From NCBI GenBank assembly GCA_015680685.1, contig MNCI01022655.1, forward strand, positions 650,236 through 714,235: 64,000 nucleotides of DNA, given 5' to 3'. Shown here one piece after another: positions 12,259 through 24,341 of the stretch. The DNA is from Gnetum montanum (lineage: Eukaryota; Streptophyta; Gnetopsida; Gnetales; Gnetaceae). Positions within the stretch are counted from its first letter, which is position 1; every line of letters begins with the position of its first letter. The translations under genes and the position numbers were made by a program. The notes under the pieces were generated by a model. That model was given only the letters and a program-made list of their open reading frames with translations, was not told the DNA's origin and ran no database searches.

Positions 12259-13545
12259 TGAAACACCATAAAATTTCGAGCTTAGTACTTCTCCAACAAG
12301 AAGTAGGTCCCTGGGACCCACAGACAACCACGGCTACATCTGGTGTTAAACATGACAACTTCGGAGATCAACAATACTTAATTTTCACCAAGTATGCAGT
12401 CTCAGCATATATGCTCAGCGTATACGCTCAAGTTCACATCCACAATGTATACGCCCGACATTCTCAATGTATACATCCAGTGTATACGCCCAGCATAGAC
12501 GCCCAGTGTAGACGTCCAGCGTACATGGCCAGTGTACACGCCTCACATGTACGCCCAACAGGTACAACCAATGTATACGCCTGGCATGAAATCCTCAAAG
12601 ACAACATGGAAGCAGCACTGCAGAGAAAGATTTGGCACAATGCAGCAACCATCAGCTTATACGCCCAGCTACCATCAGCGTATACACCTAGCTACCATCA
12701 GCCTATATGCCCGGCGTATACGTCCAAGCCACCATCAACATATACGCCCAGCGCCCACAACATCCACGCCCAAGTTTTCATATGCCCAGCATATCCAGCG
12801 TCTACGCCCAATGTATACGCCCAAAGTCTACGCTCACTTGATACAGCGTATATGCCCAACAAGTGTAACATATTGTACACTTGTAAATTTTACGCTTTTG
12901 CACCCGGTCAACGTGCCATGTGTCACCCAACCCGAGTCTAACGTCAAAACCTGTATAAAAGCCCAAATTTTTACTAGATCGAGGTGGGTTGGCAAATTCT
13001 AGAGCAAAAACCAGAGCAAAGACGCTAAGAAATAGAGCAGAGAACCTTATATGCTGGAGAAACCTGTACACTAAGCACACAACTTCTACGTTGTGCTTAC
13101 AGTGTGAACCAGCCCACAGTCATCCCTGCATTCATCGGGGCTTTTCGTCCACCTTGTGTCTAGTCACAACTACATTAGACCGGTGCATTGTACTCTCATT
13201 TTGAAATGTCATTGTTACATTTTCTTCCTAAAATCGTTTACAGTTTGCATTGATTGTTGCATGTATTCTGTTTACTCTCGTTTACGTCTACGCTCTGTTC
13301 ACACCAGTTACGCTGTTTACGCTCTGATTTACGCTTGTTACGTTGTTTACATATAACCTAGCATATTGCACTTCAGTGTACGTTCAGGAAAATCCTTGTC
13401 TGATCCGCATGCGGACCACCCAAAGTACTCTGCCTTTGCTCATTCCAGCTCGTCCACAGGCAAAGGTAGGGACGTCTGTGCGTGTCCGGTGATCTCACAG
13501 TCTTTGTTTCCTTCCAGCCGGAGACCAACGATTTCGGACGGTACA
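12259..13545 (+). repeat. E1 5' LTR
   Basis: It starts TGAAACACCATAAAAT and ends GGACGGTACA. The U3 part (12,400-12,850) is dense in TATACGCCCAGC-type motifs. A TATAAAA box lies at 12,954-12,960. The G-box seen in two other LTRs is changed to CCATGTGTC here. It pairs with 29,278-30,541. Confidence 0.92.
12954..12960 (+). promoter_or_regulatory. E1 5' LTR TATA box
   Basis: TATAAAA sits in the context CCTGTATAAAAGCCC, conserved at the same place in all four LTRs (29,950-29,956; 34,784-34,790; 51,258-51,264). It is the likely start point of the sense genomic transcript. Confidence 0.7.
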
Positions 13546-13550
13546 GAAAT

Positions 13551-13569
13551 TGGCGTTAGAAGGAGGGCC
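13551..13569 (+). other. E1 primer binding site
   Basis: TGGCGTTAGAAGGAGGGCC starts five bases after the LTR end. E2 has AGCGCTAGAAGGAGGGCCC at the same place. The TGGCG start fits the CCA end of a tRNA primer. I could not assign the tRNA species. Confidence 0.65.
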
Positions 13570-14279
13570 TCTGCCTTAAACTAACTCTGCTTCAGAGCTC
13601 TCAGCGTCTACACTGTTGATTACACGTCGACTTTTTCTGAAAACCTCCCAGTTTTTACGTTGTACAGTTTAAAACCTTACTTGCAAACTATCCAGCGTCT
13701 ACACTGATCAGCGTCTACACTGCCCTGTTTAAAACTCACCATCTGCAAGTCTTCCAGCATCTACGCTATCAACCATACGCTAACTTTGTCTGCAGAACTC
13801 CCAGCATCTACGCTGCCACATATACGCTGCATGATTTATGTTGTAGACTTTGTCTATGCTACACACACACCACTCTATTTACGCTGCTAACACACACGCT
13901 GCCCATTTTACGCTATAGACCTTGTCTACGCTGCACATAAGACTCCATCCACGCTGTATACACCACCACTAAGTTTACGTTGAATATCCTATTCTGTAAA
14001 CTTGTTTACACTATTGTCCATACGCTACACTCTGTACGCTATAACCCTATTTATGCTGTACGCTGACGCTGTATACGCTGCTAAGCGTATACGCTGCATA
14101 ATCTACGCCGTAGATTCTCTACACTGACACTATATGCTGAGTACCTATACGCTGTATATGTTGTTGTTATACACTGGTTGTTGAAGCATATACACTGTAC
14201 ACTGCCAACGTAGGTTTACGCTGCACTAAGTACACTCACTTCACATCCCTACATCATGTCACATTATCAACAGGTCATC
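13570..14279 (+). other. E1 leader packed with TACGCTG motifs
   Basis: It is noncoding and built from short, degenerate phrases such as TCTACGCTG, TATACGCTG and TTTACGCTG, dozens of times, at irregular 10-30 base spacing. There is no fixed unit length, so this is not a simple tandem repeat. The same vocabulary occurs in the LTR U3 and in intron 1 of the antisense gene. Confidence 0.75.
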
Positions 14280-17118
14280 ATGAACATCACAAACACCACC
14301 GCTACAACCACCCAAGTCACCGACATCGTAGGCACCATGGCTGTCCAATAGCCCGCATTACAACCCACAGCGGGCCTCGCTAGTCCCTTAGGTTGCAGGG
14401 GAGGAACCCATCATCCAACGTCATAACTCAAGACCAGTACAACTTCATATGCGTGAAGATACAAGCCGGCCTAGCCATGGACCGAACCGAAATAGAAGTT
14501 AAGAGGTAGTACGAACTCTTCTACAGGGGAGGGCAAGAGTTCATTTCTTTCCCGTACGATGTCATCCTAGTTCCAGAGCCTTACTCTGAGCTCATCATAC
14601 AACTCCTCCTACAAAGGAGTCAATGTCGAGATCAGTCTGCAGTAGATCCTCAACCGGAAGAAGAGGATGACTTCGCTACCCAATCCGAACATGAAGACTC
14701 GTATCACACCCTTAGCCCACAAACCCATATCAACCCCATGTTCCATCCAGGCATAGGGGAAATCATGCCTCTCTGACCCCTCAGGTTCACCCAAGCGCAA
14801 ATACCTCCACCAGAAACATCCACACTTGTTCATGTTCCTCCTGCAATCGACCTGCAATTCAGTACACTCCCTCTCGCTATCATCCCCGCTGCAGCTGTAG
14901 GCCCATCCTCACAAGTACCACCTCCTCACAATAATGTGGGAGCAACCTTCCCACCCCGAGTGATCGGGATGCCACATGTGATACCGGCATTTACGTCCGC
15001 TGACTATATCCCATACATCCAAACGCACGGAGCCCCTTCCACCGCTGTAACCCAACAAGGGGTGCACAAGACATGACCGGGCAATGGGCAGCGATGGGTG
15101 CTCAACCACATCAACCCCTTCACTACAACATGCCACTGCACACGATTCCATAGGCCAATATTCCTCAAGGGAAACTACAGCAACAACAACCCATTGCTTA
15201 CAATGTGCCACCCTTAGCACCACCCGCTCTAAACATTCCACTAGCACAACCGCTAGCTACACAGCTTTCAGCCTTCCAACCTACTATTCAATAATCTAAT
15301 CTGTACGTTGTACCATATCCCCAAGCTGCCACCTCACCTAGCGCTCAAGACTAGGTGGATGCTAAAAAAACTAATGCAAGAACTAACTGACGAGGTCAAG
15401 AGCCTTAAAACAGCTGCCGACAGAGAGTTGAAGGTAGTGGACTTTTACCACGATGACCCCATCAGCCCTTTCTTCTTGCCCCTAACCTTGCCCAAAGGCA
15501 TATCATTACCTACACTAACTAAATATAATGGGGAAATAGACCCCAATGCTCACCTTATAACATTTAGATTAGAATGTGCATTACTTCAGGCATGGCCCCA
15601 TGCCATTTTGCGAGTGTTCCCTATGTCCCTCGCAGGGAGAGCATTTGATTGGTACCGGGCCTTACCAAGAAATTCCATATTTTTCTTGGAAGAGTTATTA
15701 CATCAATTCGTGACCAAGTTCAAGTATAACTTGAAACCTAAGGCAACACTAGACAACCTTATACAGGTTAAACAAGCACCGCTAGAACCCGTGCAAAAAT
15801 TTATCCAGAGGTGGAGTGCTGCTCTCAATGAGCTACATGAGCCGATCCCACAGACATATCTGCTCACCATTCTAAAGGTGGCTGTTAATGACTTTTTCAA
15901 ATCTAAGTTATATTATCTCAATGCGTGTAACCTTAACCAAGCCTTTGTACAGATTAAAAATATAGAAGAGGCGGCCCAAAATAGTCATGATCCTGCGTAC
16001 TTAGCCTTTAAAAATCAACACAGCAAAAAATATAAAGAAAAGGCTAAAGCAATTATAGCGGCAATAGCGGAAACACAACAAGCAAATGTTGTACAACAAA
16101 ACAAACTACCGGTGGCCCCTACTAATTATACTAAACCTACTCCCACAACCGCGCTAGAATCATCATCATCGTAGAACCCAACACAAAATCGTACAAGAAA
16201 TTTTGAGAGGAAAGAACCCTCCCAATATACGCCACTACCTATGAAGCCATCCCAGCTGTTTGATCAACTCCTGAAAGCTGGATTAATGAAACACAAATAG
16301 TTATCCCCTGCTGCTATCCAGAGGCACGATTGGTTCTATCAATTGGTTCGGAACCTAAGCTTGGCAACGCCGGATGAGCCCCCAGTACCCAAAGGTTTTA
16401 GAATGGATCGCTTCTGCGACTATCATCAACGTAATGGGCATGGCACGGATTACTATTTCACCTTGAAACAAGACATACAATGAATGATTAACGGGGGCCA
16501 AATCACTTTTGATGAGGCCAACTCGGTCCAACCACAAAACCAAGCTATGTGGGTGTATAAAGACCCTCTGAATACCAAAGAGGCACTGTATGTTATTAAC
16601 ACAATTTACTTAAATAACGAACCCGAAACATATAGCATTAACACCGTCTACTCTAACCATGAGCAACAAATGCCTAACAAGCCATTTGTAGTTTGCATTC
16701 CTCCTGCTGCATCAACATCCATGCCTCAATCATCATACCCCCCGCAGCAACCATATGTTATCCGCGTACCCTCTGCTGTAGCGACTTCTGACACCCCGAC
16801 ATGTGAAAAACCATATGTGGTGCGTGTACCTCCTGTCGTCACTACCTATCTTCCAACCCCTCCTACTCGACCTGCCCCTTTCGTAGTCTGAGTACCACCT
16901 GCAGTCACAATAGGGGAGATCGAACCTTCGCCTAAACCAACCCCATACGTCGTAAGGACACTCAAAAGTCCTAATGATTACCAACCCTCCACCTCCCAAA
17001 TGCAAAGTAAACCCAGTCCTTATGTCATCAGGGTGCCTAGGCAGCCTTCTTCTCAACCACATCCGACTGTCCAACTGCAACCCCACCCGACTCCATACGT
17101 GGTCCAAATCCCAAGGTA
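14280..17118 (+). pseudogene. E1 gag (capsid/nucleocapsid), broken
   Basis: The start at 14,280 (ATGAACATC) is the ATG shared with E2. The N-terminal 300 residues are Pro/Gln-rich. A Retrotrans_gag domain follows at about 15,470-15,990: LPTLTKYNGEIDPNAH, FPMSLAGRAFDWYRALP, KFIQRWSAAL. A zinc-knuckle-like CDYHQRNGHGTDYY near 16,420 has lost its last Cys (Tyr instead; Cys in E2). The C-terminal part repeats PYVVRVPP-type words about every 20-26 residues. Many stops and at least one frameshift separate it into pieces. It would have been translated together with the protease, which is in the same frame in E2. Gag forms the particle that packages element RNA. Confidence 0.85.
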
Positions 17119-18110
17119 ACCCGAAGCTCTAAAACCAACTCCACCTTCACGCCACACACGAGAATGCTTAGCGAATAAGCTTACGCGTGAACGCTTGGAG
17201 AAGGAGCATCAACGGTTAGCTATAGGGCCACCTAAATCCACTCCACTTAATGCAGTACCCATGATGCCACCTAACATTCAACCGAAAAACTTCAAAACCA
17301 TTAAGTTTACACAATGATAACATCAAGGTGGATAAGAAAATAGGGGAGATAACAACAGCCCCTATGTTCATAACAATACATGTAAACCAATTCAAAATAC
17401 ATAGGGTTCACGTAGACGATGGAGTTGCCACAAACGTAGTACCATATCCCATCGTTGAACAGCTAGGGCTTACAGAGTTGATCAGACCGACTGCAACAAC
17501 ATGCCTGAAATCATTCAGCGGGTCGCGCGTGATAGTTAACGGCACCATCAACTTGGACTTCATAGCAGGGGATCAATTCCCCACATCCGCCAACTTTGTA
17601 GTAATCGATGAAATGCCAGGGTTCAACCTAATACTAGGAAGGCCCTGGTTATCCCAACTGAAAGTAGTCTCATCCCCTATACACCAAGAGATTCATCTAC
17701 CTTATGAAGGTGGTGAAATCATCATACATGAGGAAGCTGCTACACCCATCATTTCATCGTACATGGACACAGACCAAGGATCAGAGGTTAAGCTCGAAGA
17801 GCCTAAACCAAATGACATAAATAAACAACGACTAGTGGGTGGCAATCCTTTCAACACAGAAGATCCATCCAAAACAGAAATACCTGCGCCTGACATTGTA
17901 CATACACCTCCTCAATTAGAAACTAACACAGAACTCACAACAAATACCGAAACGCAAGAAAATACTGACATGGGAACCATTCCATCAGACGTCCCTTGGG
18001 CTGAGTTACCTTTCAACGTAATTAGCGAAGGGGATGCCGAATATAGAATTGTACCCGCTGACACATCGCCTAACGTAAAAATAAGAAAACTCAAAAAACT
18101 ACTAAAATAA
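17119..18110 (+). pseudogene. E1 aspartic protease
   Basis: The open part runs 17,328-18,110. It carries the retropepsin active-site segment HRVHVDDGVATNVV (DDG in place of the common DSG/DTG) and the LILGRPWL segment near the end of the fold, followed by an acidic, Thr-rich tail ending KLKKLLK and a stop. The protease cleaves the element's polyprotein. Nothing of reverse transcriptase follows for 6 kb, which is unusual. In E2 the same region is fused in frame to gag. Here frame differences from gag show decay. Confidence 0.85.
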
Positions 18111-18119
18111 TAACATAAT

Positions 18120-18340
18120 CTATCCAAAATGATGTTAAACTATCATGTCCGCAACGACATAAAAATAGCCACGATCAGAAATGGTCAGTCAACCAAAAAA
18201 TCCACCCATGTCATTCAAAATATCCCTTGTTTACGACTACGGCCCAAAATGGCCTTAATCTACGCATGTGGCCTGAAATGGCCTTAAAATAGTGCAAATA
18301 TGGCCCGAAATGGCCTTAAACTAGATCACACACTTATACT
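18120..18340 (+). repeat. E1 TAAACT-type spacer repeats, set 1
   Basis: Degenerate units of the form GGCC[C/T]GAAATGGCCTTAAACT and TGTCCGCAACGACATAAA occur between the protease stop and the 3' end of the antisense gene. The E2 counterpart is 40,141-40,410. Confidence 0.65.
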
Positions 18341-18641
18341 TTGTTTGCCTCTTTCATTTATCATTATACTCCAACTTATGATTACATCTGTGCATTACTC
18401 TCAAGAAAATAAAACAAAAAAACAAACCAAAACATTTTACATTGCCATGTCATGTTTGCGATTAAACTCAAAATCAATAAAAATAACTTTTCATATATAT
18501 ACATGCAATGATGTACAATTACAAGAGTTAACTATTTTCATCCATCTGTAACATAACTCGAAGTTTCCAATTTACAATTCCCGTATAAATTTGAGTCAGA
18601 ATAGTGTTACAACAACACAAAATGATAAAAACTAAAATAAA
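18341..18641. other. E1 spacer between protease repeats and antisense gene end
   Basis: AT-rich and noncoding. It is the expected 3' untranslated region of the antisense gene. AATAAA-like words occur on the minus strand, but I cannot choose a poly(A) site. Confidence 0.4.
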
Positions 18642-21600
18642 CTAAACATCCGGGGTGATTGGATCGTCCCCTTTTGACCCGCTGGCATCATCAACCCCCA
18701 CTCCACTAGGGCCAACTTCTTGGATATCATCATTGCCTTGATCCTGAAAATGTAAAAGAAACAGTTAACATAAGGACAAAAAAAAAGACTTTCAAATATT
18801 ATATAGCAAACCAATTTCATAATGACAAAATGCTTACCATAGGAGATCTCCCTAAGCCAAATTCTAGCCAACGAAGGATTTCCTCTTCTAAGACACTTGT
18901 CCAATCGGTCCCATCAAGGCCTAGGTCGACATCTACTAAGGCCTTCCCCTTGTCAACAGCTGACCAGGTAGGATACTTCAGAGGGAATTCACCCACAGAC
19001 ACTTCCCTGGAAGTGGTCGTAATCACCCTTGTAGGCGACTCCATCTCAACAGTTGTGTTTTGGGCAAAAGGATCAAAAGCAGAGCGCAAACCCAAATCCT
19101 CCACAAACATTTCTAGTTGGCGCTTTTCAATGGACACTTCCTTTAACGACTTCTTGTAATGATGTTTATGGTTCTTTTCATCCTGACCCCACTTGCGAAC
19201 CTTGGACGCAAAAGCTTTCCAATCTTAACATTCGAGGTTCAGGAGATCTATTTGGGCCTTATGCTCTGCTAGTCTTTGTGTTAGTGATGCATGACGATTA
19301 AGCAGATTCCAATACCTAGTATAGGTGATCTCGAAAGTCTGCCAAGAGCGATCACCACTTAGTTTGGCAGAGGCGAACTCATACCGAGCCTTAAGATCGT
19401 CATACTCAACTGACAACTCGGAGACTTCCTTTTCCTTTGCTTGAATCTTTAGCCATAACTATTCGACAGAACGCCTACAGGTCCACAGTGACTTGGCGTT
19501 GTGTACAAGACCTTCCACCACCTCCTCATAAACAGGCCTTGGCACCTGCTCAACTTCTAGGGATAATGTGGGCAAACTCTCCATGTTGATTGTCTTAGAA
19601 GGATCCCACCTTAGTTTGGCACCTATGCACATGAAAATAACAGACGTTAAAACAACAAAAATAGGGTGAGAAACTCTAAAACTGCAAACTACTCGAAATA
19701 TTTATACCTATTTCAAGGTGGGCCTCCTGAATTCGTTCAACAACTTCTTCAGCAATTCCAGCCACAAAATCCATCTTACTTAGCATTTCTATCCAAGTAA
19801 ATGGCCCACGAGTGCGGGACGGACTAACCTCCACGGTCCTTTTAGGGGGAACTGTTTTCATAGGTACGTCCAACCGCATCGTCCTGGTTTCGTTGCCTTC
19901 GTCTGGACGAAATGAAAACACAAAAATAAAATACCATGGAAATGAAAACTAATGAGGAAATATAAAATAAAATAAAAAGAAAACATACCGTTCTCTTTGT
20001 CACCTTCTGGGGGATCACCTAAGTCCAGCTTTCCCTTAAGAAAGCTACTAAACATTTGATCGACACCACCCTAGTCATCCAACAGCTCAGTTTCTGTGGT
20101 TTCTTCCTTCAACTCTTCTGTCCCTCCTCCCTAATCTTTCTCCACATTTTCCTCCTGAGTGTTTCGCTCCATGTTAGTCTCCTCCTCTTTAGTAATAGTC
20201 TCTAATGCCTACTTCCTCACTTCTCGATTCAAGTCTGAAAGTATCAGTGGCATGTAAGCAATCAAAGTAAAAATTATGAATAAAATGAAAACAAAAAAGC
20301 AATAAGTGTACTGAGTCTACTTACCTTGTACAGGCATCTTGAATCGTATATGCTTCATTCGTGGCTTGTTGACATTCGAGGCTTCCTCAATTGAGCGTTC
20401 GTGCTTTTTCAACTTCGATCTGGCCTGGCCAATGGTCTCTTTGATGACCCATTCTGCACTTTTTGCAATATAAGGTATGTCGTCTGGCTCCAATCCCAAA
20501 CTGTCACATGTGTGGATTGAGGTACCAGATGACCCCCCTATTGTGATAGACACGGATTCATCAATTCCCTCGGGTGCATCTTGGGACTTGGCTGTTTCAA
20601 ATAAGTGGTTGATCCATGGGCGAGATAGTTGACCCCGATCCCGTAGAACATACTTGTTGTCTTCGTGAACTACCAAAAACTCAGCTAACCAGGGAAGGTA
20701 ACTAGCAAAGAAGGCAAAGGTGAAGTGGGACTGCGCCTCGACATTTGAGCGCAATCGCATTATCTCCTTATGTAGGCCCGACAACAAAAATTGGGCCCAA
20801 TTATAGCACATTCCCGTTTCTAGGACAGTTCACATGATACGTACAGCTTCAACCCCAAGATTCTGCACCTGGGAAAGGGATTTGAGGAATACCCGTGCCC
20901 TAAACAGGGGATATAATTCATTCACCTCCTCAACCTTTGATTTCCCTTGCATTGGGAATCCCTTGGCACCCTTGGCCACGCCCAACCAGTCCTCCAATTC
21001 ACGAACCGTTTGGAGCTCTTTAAGAGACCTGTCTAAAACTACACTTATACCATCTGCCGGTACCCCAAATAAGTTTGAAAAGAATTTAGGCAACAGATGG
21101 AAAATTACCTTAACACCCTTAATCCGGGTGCTGTAGTAGGAGACAGACTCATTAAAGGAATCCACGATCCCATTCATTTCCGCTATTGACACATCAGGGC
21201 TCGGGGTCGTGAAAAGCTCCATGATGCTGGCATTGTCTAAACAACAAACAATGGATGGTGGGGCATGGGTACGTAACCACTTTTGGGCCTTACTGACCTC
21301 CCCGAACTTTATTGACAGAGTAGTCTCAGTTCGTCCCGTTGTAACAGGGTCCCCGCCAGGAGGTACATCAACTGCAAATACAATTCGGAATCATCATATC
21401 AATATAATTCCTGACAGTTGAATAAACACATTAGCACATCTAGGAAATGTTGTGATTTACTATCAGTTGTGGACTTGGATGTGCTGCCTAAGCCAGAGTC
21501 ATGAGGGAAGACTGGTCCCTTGTCCGACCAATCTTCATGCAACCATCCACGAGCTTGGCACATTGTGAACACTCTAGAGAATTTCTTGTGAAAATGAACG

Positions 21601-23224
21601 ATAGCACCCTTCGTTTGAGCTAATATGACTCCACAAAGGGTGGGACCTACCATAAATGCCTCTAGAGCAGTGCAAGCTAGAGCAAGCCTGTCATCCTCAA
21701 CGCACGTTCCGTCTGGGTTAACTTTAGGCCTACAAACGAACGGATGTCAAAACAAAAGCAAGTACCAAATAGCGAAAAGACACAACAAACTTAAATGGTC
21801 CTACCTATCCACTTGGTACACTGTGCCAGGGGGATTCTGGAATAGTGTGTGTGCACACGCAGCTAAGAATAAAGTGTTGTTGAGGTAGTCCTTTCCTCAC
21901 GGTAATTGTGCCCACACGCGCGCTAACGGGTGTGTAGAATTGGGCCCACGGGAAGAACCATCCTCATTCACAAGCGGCCCCTCGTCGATGTCTTCTATGA
22001 AGACCACGATACCCTCCAGGGCTCCTGGCAGCATGGCCTCAAGCATGCTCCGCGCCACCAGTTCACTTAGGTACGACCAGATAACCACTTCGAAATTGTC
22101 CAACATGAAGGCTAAGAATTCACACACACCTTCTCTGAACCAGACCCCATTGTTATCAACAGTTAGATTTGGGGTAGGCTCATCAGCCTCAATGGGGCCA
22201 AACCATGTTATCACCCCAATGAGCTCAACAACGAGGAGAAAAGACGTAGTGTCCCTGCAAGCAACCAAAATACCACCGTAAAATCAGCCATGCATCAAAA
22301 CGACATGAAAAACCAAAGTTCACATCGTAGACCGACACTTAGAAAAAAAATTGCTAACTATTTATGCTCGGTGTATACACTGCTTAACCCAGCGTATACG
22401 CCGTCAAAAACTGTTTACGCTTGATGTATACGATGCGTAACCCAGCGTATACACGGTCAAAAAACTGTTTACACTTGATGTATACGCTGCTTAACCCAGC
22501 GTATACGCCGTCAAAAACTATTTACGCTCGGCATATATGCTACCTAACCCGGCATATACGCTGACAATGAACTGTTTACGCTATTGACTAGACTGTTTAC
22601 GCTTAGCGTATATGCGGCAGAAACCCTCAGCGTATACGTCATAGGAGCCTTCAGCGTGAATAGTCTATGCTAGACACTGAACAAACAGTTTACGCTGAAT
22701 CCTGTGCAAATAAGTTTACGCCGAAAATAGTTTTCATGAAAATAGGTCTACGTTGTACCACACTTGAAAAGAATTAACTGATCATGCTCAGTGTATACGC
22801 TGTAGAAACCCTCAGCGTATACGCTGAAACAGTCTTCAGTGTTTACGCTGATAAAATCGTCTACGCTTCATGCAAGAAAAAGTGTTTACGCTGTGCACTG
22901 ATAAAACAGACTACGCTATGACGGTCTACGCTATCGAGACTTTACGTTGTGAACTTACACTCGGCGTATATGCCAAAACCCTCTACGCTACCTCTCTATG
23001 CTCGGCGTATACGCCGAAGCCCTCTACGAGACTATCTACGCTACGAAACATGCATAAGAAAAAATAACTAACAGAGGCAGGATCAGAGCCTACCTGTGTG
23101 ACAATCCAGGCCACAATGGAACCCTTGGCCTGGGCAAGCACTGCAACATGGCTCTACTCTCCTCTGCGAAGGTCAAGTCAGGTCCCTTCCTCCCCTAGCC
23201 TTTCACTTCCTTACCTTTGCCCAT
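18642..23224 (-). pseudogene. E1 antisense eight-exon gene (aORF)
   Basis: Exons on the minus strand: 23,094-23,224; 21,805-22,254; 21,461-21,729; 20,325-21,371; 19,989-20,234; 19,708-19,902; 18,838-19,622; 18,642-18,743. Every intron is GT-AG, phases are consistent throughout, and the sum is 3,225 bases (1,074 residues plus stop). Exon 1 starts MGKGKEV. Exon 2 (residues 44-194) has VVELIGVITW and VWFREGVCEFLAFMLDNFEV, resembling the FCP1/NIF HAD-type phosphatase fold, with Glu where the catalytic Asp is expected. Exon 4 (284-632) has RIKGVKVIFHLLPKFFSNLF and resembles domains called putative plant transposon protein. Exon 7 is helical and coiled-coil-like. Exon 8 is acidic and ends PDV. Stops occur in exons 1, 2 (21,897-21,899), 4 (20,830-20,832), 5 and 7 (19,459-19,461; 19,225-19,227). 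At the positions I compared, most match Gln or Arg codons changed by C-to-T. The function is unknown. Confidence 0.85.
22255..23093 (-). promoter_or_regulatory. E1 antisense intron 1, motif array
   Basis: This 839-bp intron (donor AG|GTAGGC, acceptor TTGCAG|GGAC) is far longer than the other six (75-94 bp). It is filled with AGCGTATACGC-type palindromic motifs from about 22,360 to 23,060. An intron this near the start and this rich in one motif could act as an enhancer or a binding platform. Confidence 0.7.
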
Positions 23225-23492
23225 CTCGGCGTCCTCTACACTGGGATCGACAGTTGACGTTGAGGGTTGAAACTGTTTACGCCTACGCTGAACCTCTACG
23301 CTGGGGTCTGAATCTCTACGCTGACGCTTGAACCTCTACACTTGGCATCTACGCTGGGGTCTAGTCATATACGTTCACGCTCGGGGTTTGGACGCTTATG
23401 TTTACGCTGAGGTTTAGTGGATTACGCTTACACTCGAATTTTACGCTCAGATTTTTATGCTCAGATTTTACGCTTAGAATGCAATGTGACAA
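23225..23492 (-). promoter_or_regulatory. E1 upstream region of the antisense gene
   Basis: TACGCT-type motifs continue upstream of the antisense ATG. In E2 a TATA box lies in the matching region about 245 bp upstream of the ATG. In E1 that point falls in the poly-C/gap segment, so the promoter cannot be read. Confidence 0.45.
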
Positions 23493-23495
23493 ATG

Positions 23496-23532
<37 letters not shown>

Positions 23533-23885
23533 NNNNNNNNNNNNNNNNNNNNNNNNNNNNNNNNNNNNNNNNNNNNNNNNNNNNNNNNNNNNNNNNNNNN
23601 NNNNNNNNNNNNNNNNNNNNNNNNNNNNNNNNNNNNNNNNNNNNNNNNNNNNNNNNNNNNNNNNNNNNNNNNNNNNNNNNNNNNNNNNNNNNNNNNNNNN
23701 NNNNNNNNNNNNNNNNNNNNNNNNNNNNNNNNNNNNNNNNNNNNNNNNNNNNNNNNNNNNNNNNNNNNNNNNNNNNNNNNNNNNNNNNNNNNNNNNNNNN
23801 NNNNNNNNNNNNNNNNNNNNNNNNNNNNNNNNNNNNNNNNNNNNNNNNNNNNNNNNNNNNNNNNNNNNNNNNNNNNNNNNNNNNN
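23493..23885. other. Poly-C run and assembly gap
   Basis: About 40 C residues followed by 353 N. Apparent proline-rich or glycine-rich frames across it are artefacts. In E2 the equivalent place reads GGACCCCCCTTCCC, so the run probably marks a sequencing or assembly failure at a short C tract. Confidence 0.95.
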
Positions 23886-24019
23886 TTTTTTTACTTATTT
23901 TAATTGAAATTTGCTCAGACATAATAAAATATATATATATATATCTAAAATAAAATAAAAATTACTACATCCCATTCCCCTGTGAACCCCATTTCACATT
24001 TTTATGCCAAACATTCCAG
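23886..24019. other. E1 AT-rich spacer
   Basis: T-rich sequence and a short TA microsatellite near 23,925-23,945. No gene. Confidence 0.5.
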
Positions 24020-24265
24020 GGCAAATGATGTTTCGGCCCAGTACGGCCTTAAACTGCCGTTATGGCCTAGTAAGGCCCTAAACTGCCACACACACAAACC
24101 TCATTTAGCTCGGTACAGCCTTAAACTACCATTACGGCCCAGTAAGGCCTTAAACTACCACTTGCAGATTACGTTTGGCCTGGTAAGATGTTAAATTGCC
24201 ACCTATGGTTGGGTATGGCCTTAAACTGCCATGCGTCCTGGTATGACGATAAACCACCATCATGT
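24020..24265 (+). repeat. E1 TAAACT-type spacer repeats, set 2
   Basis: Six or so units of GGCCxxGTAxGGCCTTAAACTGCCA with 30-45 base spacing lie just before the reverse transcriptase region. The counterpart in E2 is 45,575-45,715. Both strands are rich in GGCC, so the units can form short hairpins. Confidence 0.7.
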
Positions 24266-24324
24266 ATGTACACACAATTTAAATTGCCAAAGAACATAGA
24301 ACGATACCGATTAGCTCATTCTGC

Positions 24325-24341
24325 TCTCTGTTTATTAGCAG
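24325..24341 (+). promoter_or_regulatory. E1 candidate sense splice acceptor before reverse transcriptase
   Basis: CTCTCTGTTTATTAGCAG precedes the first residues in frame with reverse transcriptase. The matching E2 place reads CTCTCGGTTTATTGGCAG. A pyrimidine-rich tract ending in CAG, just where the conserved coding frame begins, fits an intron between protease and reverse transcriptase, as known for Ogre elements. The donor is not identified. Confidence 0.5.

Noticed and set aside
12258-13080. Overlapping open frames on both strands in the LTR (Tyr/Ala/Pro-rich)
   Set aside because: They arise from the TATACGCCCAGC motif repeats lacking stops. They shift frame between the four LTRs and have no domain.
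23417-23953. Long proline-rich and glycine-rich open frames
   Set aside because: They run through the poly-C tract and the N gap and are artefacts.
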